Below, in pieces: positions 49,176-60,627 of a stretch of 64,000 nt of DNA. How positions within the stretch are numbered: the stretch's first letter is position 1; every line of letters starts with the position of its first letter. Made by a program: the position numbers and the translations under genes. Where the stretch lies: positions 951,647-1,015,646 of the forward strand of contig NW_027192197.1 of NCBI RefSeq assembly GCF_041956535.1, read 5' to 3'. The stretch comes from Calcarisporiella thermophila CBS 279.70. Taxonomy: Eukaryota > Calcarisporiellomycota. The notes under the pieces are model-generated. The model ran no database searches. It saw only the letters and a program-made list of their open reading frames with translations, and was not told the origin of the DNA.

Positions 49176-52100
49176 ATGGAAGATGAACAGCAACACATCA
49201 AGGAAATTCCTGTTATGATTTATGTAATCTTATAAAATTATGTGTAATTTATACAAATCCATTATTTTTCTCACCATAACTTACTCAAACTTATACAGGA
49301 TTCTTCGAATGATGAACGGAGAAACTTCGAGTCTGCATTCACTAGAACAGACGCGTCCGAAATTATGACGAATGAAGCATCTACACGTCTTCAGGATTGC
49401 AACTCCCCTAGATTACCGAAGAATTCTTTTCCACACCCGGCTTTCCCTCACAAAGATTCATCGCATCCAAAATTATGGTCTTTTTCTTTAAGCAACAATT
49501 CACCTCAGAATTCATCTTGCAATACTTTAAATTTATCTCCTTCCCCTCAAACGTGTCAAGCTCAGTTGTATAGCCCAATAGTGCAGCCTCCCATCTGTTC
49601 AATTCACCAATGCCCTCCCGTGCTTCATAAAACTGCCGGTCCTAACGCTACTAGTTGCCCTATAGGGTGTCCTATTCGGTTTAAATCGGAGCTCTTAGCT
49701 GATTGCTGGAGCGTTTGGAAGGAAATGCCACCACCAGATATACTCGATGGACTTGCGAAAGTTGCAAATATATCAATTGAAGAAGCGAAGGCATTTTTTG
49801 AAGAGCAACAAAGTAGTCAGAAATCAGTGAAATTACAAAGTGAACAAATTATGGAGTTATCGTCGGTAAACCCTGAGCAATTGCCGCCGATACCAGATTT
49901 CCATTCAAGTAGAGGAGTTCGCAGAAGAGGTCGATTAAGACGTACTAGTGGAAGATTGGATGCGAAAGATACCAAACATTCCAACCCCTCTATCGTTTTA
50001 ACATCTAAATCCTCTCGTGGCAGAGGAGGGAGGACTAGTAGGGAAAGCGTTGAAACGAGAAGAACCAGCTCAAATGGACAGGATTTTATGAACTCTGAAA
50101 ATACTAATGGAGTAGGACCAAGAAAACGAAGAAGAGGCAGGCGCAGCAATAGTCTCTCTGAGAGGTCCGATAAAGAAGAAAAAAAAACTCAGAAATGCAA
50201 CGCTGAGCATATAGTGAAAGTGAAAACAATCCCTTTTGAGGCGGATCTAGTCAAGAGAGTTATTGTTCAACCATCGACATGTCTGAGTAAAGTGTTTAAG
50301 CAATTTGAAAGTTGCCGGGCATGCATCTCAAACGATGGTGATTTGTGTCGTTTTGTTGATTTTCGCGTGTTTAAGTTGAATAAACAAAGGACACTGGTAT
50401 GGGCTATAAGTTTATTTGAATTTTTTTTTTCAAAAGTCTTAATAATATATTTTTTTTTTTCAAATACAGAGCCCTGACAATCTAATTTATCTACCATCAT
50501 TTTGCAATAATGAGGAGCCGGAGGATCCTGCGCCAATCCCCAGCTGTGTTGAGCACAGCGATAATGGAGCTGCAGAACGTTATATTCTTGATTCAATGAA
50601 CGACACATTTAAATTAATTATGCTGCGAGAAGAAGAGCATATGGCCCAAAACCACACTATACGTAAGAAACAGCTATCCAATACACGTCAGCTATGTGAT
50701 TACTGTATGACGGTAATATTTGGCGGATATTGGATGTGCTGTGTATGTGGTGCAGAGTCTTGTTTTGATTGCTATGAATCACTTCAAACCTCTAATCCAG
50801 ATTCTTTGCCTCTCGCATCTTTTTGCTCCCGCAATCGCTACCATGGACCAGAACAGATGGTTGCAGTGACCAGATGGTTCGGCCATGAATTACGTGAGGT
50901 AATAGATCGTATTGGGCATCAACAAAACATATCTGCAGGACTCCAGGTGGGAATTGATGAACCATATAACGCTATGGTCAAGGATACTCGAATACAAGGC
51001 GATAGCAAAAGTGCTAAAGAAAGGGCGACCGTTGTAATGCAGGCGGAAAGCAGCCAAATCATGGAGGAATCAAACGCTAGAATAAACACTAATATCTCAC
51101 CTAAACACATCAATCTAATCACGCCTTCAGGTGAGATAATTAGCTCCTATCAGGAGCCAGATTTATTCGGCTACACAGAAGATACGCCGCCTTGGGCATC
51201 TAAAGGATACCTCAGTAACACCTACGAAAATATTTCCTCTGACTTGTTTCGCAACTACTGGCGCCGTGGAATATGCGTAGTAGTTAACAATTTACAAATT
51301 CAAAGTGAACTTTGGACGCCCAGTTATTTCGTGAGGCAATGCGGCAGAGAAAAGATAGATCTGATAGATTGTCGCAATCAAAACGTAGTAAAGGGCACCA
51401 TTGAAGAATTTTTCCAAGGTTTTGAACATACCACAGAAGCGAGCTATTCTAAGGAAAAAAGCAAGATCCTTAAGTTAAAGGTAGATTCTTTCTTTTCATA
51501 TTTATGTTTAATCAAATCTTTAATCGAATCTTCATCCCTATTTCTAAATAGGATTGGCCGACGAGCGAGAACTTTCGCGAGAGGTTTCCTAGACACTTTG
51601 ATGAATTCATGTCTATTATCCCATTTCCGGAATATACAAACTGGAATGGCATTTATAACCTCGCCTGCCGTTTGCCTTCTCGCTTTGTTCCCCCGGATCT
51701 TGGGCCTAAATTATATATTGCCTATGGTTCTGACGACGGCGATGGAGGATCCGGAACGACTAATCTCCACTGTGATATGGCCGATGCTGTAAACCTGATG
51801 GTATATAGTGCAGATAATGAACCCACTGCTCCTGCTGCTGCCGTCTGGGATATCTATTCGCAATCTGATCTTCCAAAACTTCGAGCATTCCTTAACAAGA
51901 TTGCAGCTGAAGAATCGTATGATATCCCAGGTGATCCAGTACATTCACAAGTGTTCTACTTAGATGTAAAACTTCGACAGCGACTCTTTGATGAATATGG
52001 TGTAAGAAGCTGGCGAATTGAGCAACGTCCAGGCGATGCCGTTTTCATACCTGCAGGCTGTGCCCACCAGGTGTGTAATTACACTTCAGCCATCAAAATT

Positions 52101-52319
52101 GCAATGGATTTTGTAAGTCCAGAAAATGTGTCTCGATGCCTTGAATTAACACAGGAGTTTCGCAAACTGAGCGAGAACCATGGAAAAAAAGAGGATGTGT
52201 TGCAGCTGAAAAATATTTTATTTTACACATGGCTGGACTGTGATACTCACCTAAGAAAGTTGAATGGAGAGGTGGTGAAGGTGAAAAGAAAAAGAGGGAG
52301 ACCAAAAGTTACCAACTAG
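49176..52319 (+). CDS. KDM3-type JmjC histone demethylase-like protein with AT-hook
   Basis: Likely Fe(II)/2-oxoglutarate oxygenase acting on methylated histone H3, as in the KDM3/JMJD1 family. Exons 49299-50396, 50470-51480 and 51552-52319, plus a predicted 36-nt first exon 49176-49211 (MEDEQQHIKE), give about 970 residues; without it the ATG at 49365 would be used. The N-terminus is Pro/Ser-rich, then Arg-rich (GVRRRGRLRRTSGR). A Cys-rich finger (CDYCMTVIFGGYWMCCVCG...CFDCYESL) precedes the JmjC core. Iron ligands appear as HCD in TTNLHCDMADAVNLMVYS and the distal His in FIPAGCAHQVCNY; Tyr/Lys-type cosubstrate positions look plausible. The last residues are an AT-hook (KRKRGRPKV). Exon 1 uses a GTTATG donor, so the start is moderately certain. 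Confidence 0.88.
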
Positions 52320-52752
52320 GACTGGAGGGCTTATTGGGAAAATTTTGAGCAATGCTAGGAGTGGAGAACAGGCGGCGAGATATTAGTGCTATTCAGATCT
52401 GCTTATTCGAAAGTGTTTACATTGTCTAAATATTATTTGCAGCCATGTTTAAAATTTTAACAATTTAGCCGGATATACTCCGTAAATGCACCTTTACTGT
52501 CTTTGAGTTTTGCAATTTTCTTCATTTCTCTAAATTACACAATCCTCCCATTTTCCAACTGCACAAAGTATAATAAAAATATGCAAAAGTTCAATTTATA
52601 TATAATTTCCAAATTTTAGTCATAGTGAGAAAGAGAAAAGGAGGTTTTGGGGCGAATATCAGATGTAAAAGATTTCAAGCCAACGAAAAATCCAAAGAAA
52701 ATAAAAAAATTTTTCTATAATATTATGTAAATATAAGAAAAAACCACAAAAA
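52320..52752. other. Convergent 3' intergenic region
   Basis: 433 bp between the stop codons of the JmjC gene and the Caf120-like gene, AT-rich, with no gene seen. Confidence 0.5.
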
Positions 52753-55700
52753 CTATTCATGATGTCGCTTTTCCTCCGTGTTCTCTCCCTGCTTTTTTAA
52801 ACCTAGAGGCATATCATCCTCATCGTCAGATGCTGCTCCTCCATTGGCTCCTGGCTGCGCTGGCATTGGACCACTATACCCGAAGCCTTGTCCTCCGACA
52901 CCACCATACATCATACCCATATTTCCTGCCGGGAACATACCGCTCATTACACTCATCCGGTTGTTCACGGCTCCCCCTTGTGGTCCCGCCATAGGGTTCA
53001 GCATCCCACCTCCCGGCTGTTGCATCCCCGCAGGATCAAGATAGGCTCCTTGTGGATATAACATTCCGCGCCCTTGCTGCTGCTGAGGATATGCGTTCAT
53101 CATTCCCATCCCCATACTCCCCATACCTCCCATGCCCATACCCATGCCCATACCCATACCCATCATCTGTGGAGTCATCATACCCATTCCCATCCCTCCC
53201 ATCCCCATCATCCCCATTCCACCCATCCCCATCATTCCCATCCCATATCCCATTCCCATCCCCATTCGATTTTGCATCATATACATCTCAGCCATCTGTT
53301 GTTGCTCCATCAGTTTCCTTTCACGTTGCTCTCGTTCGAGCAAAAGCATACTGGTGCGCTGTGTATTTCCTGTTCGACGATCCTTTTCTCGCTGCGTAAT
53401 ATGGCCAACCAAACCACGCTGTGGCTCAGGAGGTTTTTCGGGTACCTGGATGAGAGGCATGCCCATTGCTTTGGCGAGCTCGGTTTGCTCTCTTGCTGAA
53501 AGTTTTTCTGCTAAGTGGTTGCCTAAAAGCGAATGGCTGCGAATAGCTGAGTTATCGTATACACTTTCGTCATAATATTCTTCATCCATATCTTCTTCGT
53601 ATTCTTCTTCATCTCCAAATGCATCTTCATAGTACTGCTGTTGTTGCTGTGAAATGCTAGAGTAACGTTGCTGAGCATGCTGAGACGCAAAATTGTCATT
53701 AGTAACAATGCGGGGTATTTCATCATGCTCGTAGCCAAGAGGCGAGATAGCTCTGCCCCCCGAGGCATTTCCACGTTTACGCGCGGGATCGGATTGTGCA
53801 GATAAAGAGGAGGAGTCGGACACACGAAGTGCCGACTTACCTCCCGCATTCTCACTTGAATCACGCCCTTTACCTTTGCCAGTCCGACCACTATATCCAG
53901 AAAACGCTCCTCCACTACTGGGGCGAGAATAATCCGCTGATTCTACTTCATTTCCTTCCTCTTCCAAATCTTCTTCGTCTTCTTCCTCTGTTTCACTTGT
54001 AGCTATTGAAGATGGTTTCCGCATTGCTTTTTTCTTTCCTTTATCCAAGGGCTTTTTAGGTTTCTCTTCCTCTGAATCAGATGGCATCAGAGGCGCTTTT
54101 TGCTTCTTCTGTTGTTTCGAGCTTGAGGTATTGCCAAAGTTCGCCACGCCAGTTGCCAGCTGAACCGCGGGCTCATTTGCAAGATCAAAGGAGAGTTCTA
54201 GTGAAGGATTGGGCTCTTGGTGTTCTGTCTGAGTAGACGCCGGAGGAGAAGGTGGTTTCTCACTTGGCTGCTCATCTGGTTGCTTATCGCTACTTTTTCT
54301 CGCAGAGGATGGCACTGATCGAGGTGCCAATACCTCGTTTTCACTCTCTTCTTCTTCCTCTTCCTCCTCTTCCTCGTCATCGTCATCGTCTTCCTCCGAA
54401 TCGCTTGCTCGCAAATTAGCTTGACGAGCCTTTGCCTTGTTAATTGGAGGGGCGGATTGTTGTACGAGGGAAGATGGCGAGGTAACCCTTCTACCAGTAG
54501 ATTGCGCGAGTCGTGAAGGGTGACTTGTTCTTGCTTGCTGATGTTGCAGAGATCCAGCACTCGCAGACTCGGCTCGAGTTCGTGCAAATGCATTCCGTAG
54601 CTCTCTTGTTGACACAGGAGAGTCTTGTTGATAATGCGAAGGCTGTGGCACCGGAGCAGACGATCTCGCCTGGATTTTGTGCCCCGCAACAGGCGGTGGC
54701 CGAGAGCTTTCTACGTGTTGCTTCAAGACATTGTTGAATTTGGACTTAACGTCTGCGAGCGTCTCACCTTGCATGTTCAAATGTCGTATGTCGTCCAAAG
54801 CAAGAAACAATTTTTCATACTGCTCAGGAAAGTATGGGCGCGCAAAGCACATCGACGCAGGATCGTTGGGGGTATCAGAAAAGCGCTCGGGTCGACCATA
54901 GAGACGGAAGCAGTCGAACATTGCTGTAAGCCATTTAGCCATTTCTGATGGAGTTGAAGCCATCAAAAGCACAAAACTTGGCGCAGAATCCTGAGAAGAC
55001 TTAGACGGCACGAATAAAGTGCCTTCTACTTTGAGAAGGGTAGCAACATCAGCGAGCTGTGCCTTTTCAGGATAAACTGCATATGCTTGATACACGTTCA
55101 CAAGTGTCATAACCGGAGTTTTGGATTTTTTGTTTTCATAGAACATGCACTGCCCTCGTGTCACGGTGCCCCTGCGCTTTTTCTCGCCATCACGATGGTC
55201 GGTAACAACAACCCAATACTTTTGCCATTCTATTGATCCCGTGAAGCGAACTTGCATGTAGCCTTCAAGTTTCGCTTGAGGCTTACCTTCGAGTAGAGGT
55301 GCGTGCGTAGGACGCTTAAGTAGTGCAGCAGTGTAAATTTCTTGGAGTTTGGAATTTTCGAAGCATGACAATCGTACAGCACATGCCCAGCGATTAAGAG
55401 CATTTACATCCATGCTTTCTTCCACGCGTAAAGAAAATCGGTTTGCCCCTGCTGAATTCAACGAAATCATATGATCAGCTCCTCTCTCACTCTGCTCCAT
55501 AACTATGTCTAATGCCGAATCTGTGATGTTTATGTAGCTGGGTTTACTTTGCTCCTTGATTGTTTCAACATCGGCGATGCTTCCTGTTTCCGCGCTCCAA
55601 AACGTAAGCACAGGTCCTGTCAACTCAACATAACAGCGCGTCCAGCTCTGTGTAGTGTAAGGTTTACCCTCAGGAGTGAGGTCATTTCTCCGTAGTAGGA

Positions 55701-55965
55701 ATCCTCGCGTATAAGTCTTATGGGAAAACACATCAAACAGCTTAGCGACGTGTGCAATGTCGGGAGGTATACTCGGATCTGAGGGTGGAGGTGGCGGATG
55801 GAATGAATTAGAAGTGGCAAATGGTCGCGGCGTGTAGCCAGAGGTAGGCGATGGAGTGTGACGAGTATATGAATGTTCTGTTGATGAAGGGCTACTCCCT
55901 GAAAATGATAACCCACCCAACTGCGATGTAACTTCATGCACGTGTGATGTTCTAGGCTCTGACAT
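52753..55965 (-). CDS. Caf120-like PH-domain protein with Met/Gly repeats
   Basis: Intronless 1070-residue protein resembling fungal Caf120/Skg3, which associate with the CCR4-NOT mRNA-decay complex. Residues about 85-215 form a PH domain (KTYTRGFLLRRNDLTPEGKP, YVELTGPVLTFW, ANRFSLRVE, WACAVRLSCFE). A second PH-like unit follows at about 228-350 (LEGYMQVRFTGSIEWQKYWV ... MAKWLTAMFDCFRLYG). The middle is disordered with a long Asp/Glu run near residue 525 and Lys-rich patches. Residues about 890-970 are a short-period Met/Gly repeat (MGMGYGMGMMGMGGMG type), followed by Gly/Pro/Gln-rich sequence. A 5' UTR intron (GTAAGC at about 56053 to an AG near 55985) is plausible. Confidence 0.82.
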   Translation of the reverse strand: MSEPRTSHVHEVTSQLGGLSFSGSSPSSTEHSYTRHTPSPTSGYTPRPFATSNSFHPPPPPSDPSIPPDIAHVAKLFDVFSHKTYTRGFLLRRNDLTPEGKPYTTQSWTRCYVELTGPVLTFWSAETGSIADVETIKEQSKPSYINITDSALDIVMEQSERGADHMISLNSAGANRFSLRVEESMDVNALNRWACAVRLSCFENSKLQEIYTAALLKRPTHAPLLEGKPQAKLEGYMQVRFTGSIEWQKYWVVVTDHRDGEKKRRGTVTRGQCMFYENKKSKTPVMTLVNVYQAYAVYPEKAQLADVATLLKVEGTLFVPSKSSQDSAPSFVLLMASTPSEMAKWLTAMFDCFRLYGRPERFSDTPNDPASMCFARPYFPEQYEKLFLALDDIRHLNMQGETLADVKSKFNNVLKQHVESSRPPPVAGHKIQARSSAPVPQPSHYQQDSPVSTRELRNAFARTRAESASAGSLQHQQARTSHPSRLAQSTGRRVTSPSSLVQQSAPPINKAKARQANLRASDSEEDDDDDEEEEEEEEEESENEVLAPRSVPSSARKSSDKQPDEQPSEKPPSPPASTQTEHQEPNPSLELSFDLANEPAVQLATGVANFGNTSSSKQQKKQKAPLMPSDSEEEKPKKPLDKGKKKAMRKPSSIATSETEEEDEEDLEEEGNEVESADYSRPSSGGAFSGYSGRTGKGKGRDSSENAGGKSALRVSDSSSLSAQSDPARKRGNASGGRAISPLGYEHDEIPRIVTNDNFASQHAQQRYSSISQQQQQYYEDAFGDEEEYEEDMDEEYYDESVYDNSAIRSHSLLGNHLAEKLSAREQTELAKAMGMPLIQVPEKPPEPQRGLVGHITQREKDRRTGNTQRTSMLLLEREQRERKLMEQQQMAEMYMMQNRMGMGMGYGMGMMGMGGMGMMGMGGMGMGMMTPQMMGMGMGMGMGMGGMGSMGMGMMNAYPQQQQGRGMLYPQGAYLDPAGMQQPGGGMLNPMAGPQGGAVNNRMSVMSGMFPAGNMGMMYGGVGGQGFGYSGPMPAQPGANGGAASDDEDDMPLGLKKQGENTEEKRHHE
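53100..53280 (-). repeat. Short-period Met/Gly coding repeat
   Basis: Within the Caf120-like gene, ATG and GGN codons alternate for about 60 codons, seen on the plus strand as CCCAT/CATCCC-type units. Antisense open frames over it (Met/Pro/Ile or His/Ser) are artefacts of the repeat. Confidence 0.85.
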
Positions 55966-56692
55966 TTTTACGATATGACTAATCCATGAAATTAATCATT
56001 TAGTTAATGCCTAAAGTTTGGAGAGTAAATAGAAGACAAAAATATGAGCTTACCTTCACTTGCACAATTACACAAAATAGAGCGTCGGCTCCCAGAATTC
56101 CGGAAAAATATAATTAGTATGATTAGATGAAGAAATGAATGAAGTGATTTCAGCCGAATTGACACCCTCGGCTGCCGTTCCTCTCACTTGAGCACAATGA
56201 ATAAATAAAAAAAGAGGAGAATTGGAATTAGAGAGGAAAATGAAATAGTCATCAGACTAGCTATTTTCGGTGGCGTTTCACAAAGTTGTACTAAATACAT
56301 CCCCCCGTTCCCCTTTACAAATAAAAGAAATTTATAGTATGCGAAACTTATTGGTAACTAGGAATGAAAGCTTACAAGTCCTTCTGCACGTAAAACACTT
56401 GAAAAGTAGACAGTAGAAACTGTTTGCTGATTAGTTTGCAGTTCATTTTATTTCTTGAAATTCAAAGTGACCCTTAGAATTCAATTTCTAAATTACAATG
56501 CTTCTAGAGGTCGAGTACACACTTCGAATAATGGTATCTAAAAATTACGATTTAGAAATAAAATGTGCAGTTTGATAAGACTTAGAAAGGCTGGCCTTGT
56601 TCAAATGCTGGCAAAAATACAGTGTGCTCCCTCTCCTTGTTTGGTTGTGGGTTTAGTGTTCTAGTTATAGTAACATGGTTGCTAGATACAGA
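55966..56692. other. Upstream region of the Caf120-like gene
   Basis: 727 bp upstream of the Caf120-like ATG and beyond the Tif6 stop. Apart from a possible 5' UTR intron beside the ATG, nothing coding is supported. Confidence 0.5.
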
Positions 56693-57672
56693 TTACAGTA
56701 AATAAAACCCCGTCTCTCGTTGTGCTTCCCAAAGATTGAAGATGCTATTAACCGCGGTAAGCTCGTCGCCTGTACTCTTCAATCCAACGATTGCACACCA
56801 GTCGTTGGCAACTAAGCCAGCGGCTACTAGAGCAGATCCACGGTTAATTGTTCCAGCACGTAGAGGCACCTGTATTAGTGAGACCAGTTCGTCTAGATCT
56901 TGGGGTTTGACATGCGGATGGATCTATTTAGAGTTAAGTCGAGAGCTTAGATCGGGAATAATAGAGAATGTGCTAAAATATAAGAGATTGAACATACAAG
57001 ACCACCACGATTACTTAACACGCAATAACTACCCACAAGTTCATTTTGTACTATTGTATGTCGGAATACTTCAACATCCAATGCATCCGCAATTATCTCT
57101 TCAGTTTCCTACATTGGGAAGTTGATGAATTCAACTAATCTCTAAAAAAAAATGTGCACTAGACTAACCATATCAATTTCAGGATGTACTAGCGCGACAT
57201 AGTCATTGCAAGCCACTACATTTCCCAGAGCCGACAATCGTTCTTCCACTTTTTTCACAACAATGCCGTCTGGCAGAGAATTTCTTAAGTGAGATAACTC
57301 TTTATCTGTGATAGTGGTAGGAACTACGAGGCCGTGTCGATTCCCAACTGCCAGGCGCCCAATAACGTTAGTACCCGCAATAGAAGTTCGAATTACTGGC
57401 AGGACATCACTAAGCTCAGACTCGAATATATTGTAAAAGTTTCCGGCACCGTCTGCCGCCAGCAAACAGTAAGAGTTTGTAAGTAGTGAGAAAGCACCCT
57501 ATAAGGGAAGAAAATACTGTTGGTCTATATCCTTTAGATGAGCTATTCATATTGCAACAGCTTACGACTTCACTGCTATTCCGGAACTGTGCACCTAAAA
57601 ATATATGGGAGTCGTGAATAGTGCAAAACGCAAGGAGATGCAAAAATGATGTAGGAACTTACGAACAGCCAT
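56693..57672 (-). CDS. TIF6: Translation initiation factor 6 (eIF6/Tif6)
   Basis: Anti-association factor that binds the 60S subunit and is needed for its biogenesis. Exons 57672-57663, 57594-57566, 57498-57169, 57108-56998 and 56923-56693 join in phase to 236 residues, slightly short of the usual 245. Diagnostic blocks: MAVRAQF start, [77 protein letters not shown] and [20 protein letters not shown]. The C-terminal end ([11 protein letters not shown]) is shorter than in animals and lacks the usual phosphorylatable tail. The first coding exon is 10 nt, and exon 3 ends at a GTTAGT donor. Divergent from the GNAT gene with 192 bp between ATGs. Confidence 0.95.
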
Positions 57673-57864
57673 ATTTCTCTCTTGATAATTTCGCTCGATT
57701 TCAGTATAATGGTAGATTATCAACTCGTAATAAAATCGGAGCTTATATATGGTTTTGTGACTTCAATAGAGGATTGCTATATAAAGGTAATAGGCACACC
57801 TGAATCATCTTTTATCGAGACCCATTGATTTTTTCAACTACCAACTTTGGCTTTCCAATTGAAA

Positions 57865-58510
57865 ATGACCATTAAAGACAATTTTAAAATTCGCGAAGCT
57901 CTTCCTTCCGATATAGAAACTATTCTCACGCTCATCACTGAGCTTGCGACGTATGAGCGAGCAAAGGATTCTGTTAAAGCAACTACTGAGATCCTTGAAA
58001 AGAATCTCTTCCCCAAGGATGGATCTCGGCCCTATGCTTTCTGTCTCATAGGCGAATGGGAAGGGGGTAAGATTTCTTATTTTCATCGCATCTTTAGCAG
58101 TATAGGCTTACGAAATACTTTTTTTCTCGGAACAAGAAATTGCAAGCTTCTGCGTATATTGCACTAATTTCTCAACCTGGATTGGTAAACCTGGATTATA
58201 TATCGAAGATATCTATGTACGACCTGAATACCGTGGTCGTGGCATTGGAAAGTTATATTTCCGGGAATTGGCGCGGATTGCTAAGGAAAAAGAGTATGAA
58301 CGTATTGATTGGGTGGTCCTTAATTGGAACGAGGTAATTATTTATTCAAAAAATGTTTATTGATAGAAAATATATAATTCATACAAATTACTTTTCTACG
58401 ACAATTAGCCAAGTATCAAGTTCTATGAAAGCCTGGGTGCATTCCCGTTGAGCGAGTGGTCTACTTTCCGCCTTACTGGGAAAGCACTAGAAAATTTGGG
58501 AAATCAGTAG
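57865..58510 (+). CDS. GNAT acetyltransferase, diamine/spermidine N-acetyltransferase type
   Basis: Acetyl-CoA-dependent N-acetyltransferase resembling SAT1-like enzymes that acetylate polyamines or related amines; substrate unproven. Exons 57865-58066, 58137-58333 and 58409-58510 join in phase to 166 residues, the usual size. Motifs in order: IREALPSDIETILTLITELA, FSTWIGKPGLYIEDIYV, the acetyl-CoA loop RPEYRGRGIGKLYFRELARI (R-x2-G-x-G pattern), VVLNWNE and SIKFYESLGAFPLSEW with the catalytic-type Tyr. A competing exon 2 frame is open but breaks the motif; the acceptor at about 58136 restores it. Confidence 0.92.
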
Positions 58511-59064
58511 AATACCTGTTGCAACTCCAGAATTGTACTTGGGGCTACCTTTGCGATGTTCACCCCATTTATACACATTATTCACATAATTTCTCGTGGA
58601 GAATATAGAATAATCATTAACTTATTTCAATCTGACAGATGTCAACTGAGTGTATTTGACTATACGGTTTTTAAGCTGTGAAGAGATGTCTTTTTTTGTG
58701 GCTTTTATTCGAAAAGTGGCTGAAGGCAAAAAAAGCGCATAGGTTCGTTCATCTGAGATTGGAAAAGCGAAAAAAGATTTGTTTCCACCTTATTTTTGTA
58801 TAACGCAAAAGGAGGCTATACTTTTCCGCCTAGATGATTATAGTTCTTATTACTTGACTCTCTTTCGATTACGAATCGTTTAAACTGACGAGCTGATTAG
58901 CCAATATTGCACCAATATACTATCTGCTGTATTTTAACTGCTATACCTTAACTTAATCTTGTCCCTTCCCCTTCTCCATCTTTTACTCTCATTTTATTTA
59001 TCCATCTTCCCCACTTTCCTTATCCTTCCTCCCCCCCCCCCCATATAAATATATATATTGAGAT
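58511..59064. other. Intergenic region upstream of the second CDF gene
   Basis: 554 bp without a gene. The last part holds pyrimidine tracts, a homopolymer of about 12 C (near 59.03 kb) and, just before the ATG, TATAAATATATATA, which is unusually close (about 20 bp) to the start codon. Confidence 0.5.
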
Positions 59065-60444
59065 ATGTCATTATCAAAAGATCTTCGACTTTTTATTCTA
59101 TTATTTCTTACCAGTGGACTTTTCTTTGCTGAGATTGTGGGTGGCTACGCAACGGGATCTTTAGCATTGATTGCTGATTCGTTCCACATGTTAAATGATA
59201 TGATGAGCATGATAATTGCCCTGGTAGCCATAAAAGTAACTCTCTCTTCTTTGGAACCTGAATGCATCAAAGAATGACATTATACCTATTTTAATAGCTG
59301 GCAGCAGCGGCCCTTCGTTCCCCAGAAAAATACCGCGGCTGGGAACGTGCGGAACTTGTGGGTGCACTTATCAATGGGGTGTTTTTATTGGCGCTATCAT
59401 TTTCAATATTCTTAGAGGCAATTGAAAGATTTTTTGCGCCTAGAGGTAAAATATAAAAACATGAGTAGTAACAATGACATTTTTCTAATTAATGCTTTTT
59501 TGCTAAAAGAAATAAATGACCCGAAGTTGGTGCTCATTATAGGAAGCATCGGTCTATCTATCAATATTATAGGGCTGTTCTTGTTCCACGGTATCGCCAT
59601 TTTCTATTTAATTCGGTATTCTAGACAGTAAACTTATCCACTGTACTCTATTCTTTGGTTAGATCACTCGCATCACCACCATCCCCACCACCACCACTCA
59701 CATGATCTACTTCCTCAGTCAGACGCTGAAACAACAGCTCTCAACGCTGTTGTGGATGATTACAAGCTGGAGACTTCTGTGATTGAAATGCCCTCTGTTG
59801 TTAATGGTTCTACAACGACCTGCCCCTCTACTTCAGACTCTCTAAGTTGTGGTGAGGATGAACCGCATATACATCACCATGGATTACATTTACATGCGAC
59901 TGGCCACACTAATGTGCATGGCCACCACCACCATCACGATGATCTCAATATGAAAGGCGTTTTTCTGCATATCCTTGGTGATGCATTAGGAAATTTAGGC
60001 GTTATCGTGACAGCCCTTATTATATGGTTGACACAGTACCCATGGCGATTCTACTGCGATCCAATAATCAGCATGGTAATAGCTGTAATTATGTTCTCGT
60101 CGGCAATACCACTAGTAAAAAGTGCAACAATAATGCTGCTCCAATATTCTTCGATTGCTTGTACCGGCAATTCCCAAGCACACTCCCACGAGAACTCGCT
60201 TACACCAATCGAGACGTCCGAAGAGCTTCGGACACATGTTGCTTCACTCGAGGGAATTATTGCGGTGCGAGATATCCAAATTTATACGCTGACTGATGGC
60301 CGCACCCTTGCATCTGTCTCCATACAGACACAAGCAGAACCGGGTCAATACGAGTCTCTCCACGAAGCAATAGACACCACGTTACGAAAGCGAAAGATAG
60401 ATGTGGTTATTGTCCAACCTGAATTTGTATTTACTAACGGTTGA
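59065..60444 (+). CDS. Cation diffusion facilitator, Zrc1/Cot1-like
   Basis: Zinc (or cobalt) transporter of the vacuolar Zrc1/Cot1 branch. Exons 59065-59235, 59298-59445, 59510-59590 and 59663-60444 join in phase to 393 residues. Helix 2 carries GSLALIADSFHMLNDMMSMI with the His/Asp metal site, then RGWERAELVGALINGVFLL. The cytosolic loop is very His-rich (DHSHHHHPHHHHSH, then a second His cluster HIHHHGLHLHATGHT and GHHHHHDD). Helix 5 is FLHILGDALGNLGVIV with the second metal site. The C-terminal domain reads ELRTHVASLEGIIAVRDIQI. Only distantly similar to the CDF at 42292, so not a recent duplicate. Confidence 0.93.
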
Positions 60445-60627
60445 TTCCCACTCATATTGGTATGAACTGCGAACAATTAATTATTGTTTTCTTTTTGTTT
60501 TTATTTGAATTTTGCAATGAATACACCTACGTTGTAAATTATGCATAAAGTATTAATTTAATAGGATCATCAGTATCACGGAACACTTTAGAAATAAATA
60601 TACAAGTTGAAATGCCTCTTGTATAAT

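Noticed and set aside
49200-52319. Treating the JmjC protein as a cupin of another class because of the odd Pro/Ser-rich N-terminus
   Set aside because: The Cys-rich finger followed by the HCD...H JmjC core in this order fits KDM3-type proteins best.
53052-53575. Plus-strand open frames rich in Met/Pro/Ile or His/Ser
   Set aside because: They are the complement of the Met/Gly repeat in the Caf120-like gene on the minus strand, which has clear homology.
59031-59064. C homopolymer and TATA-like run as a mobile-element end
   Set aside because: No inverted repeat, target duplication or element gene nearby; it reads as a simple leader-region tract.
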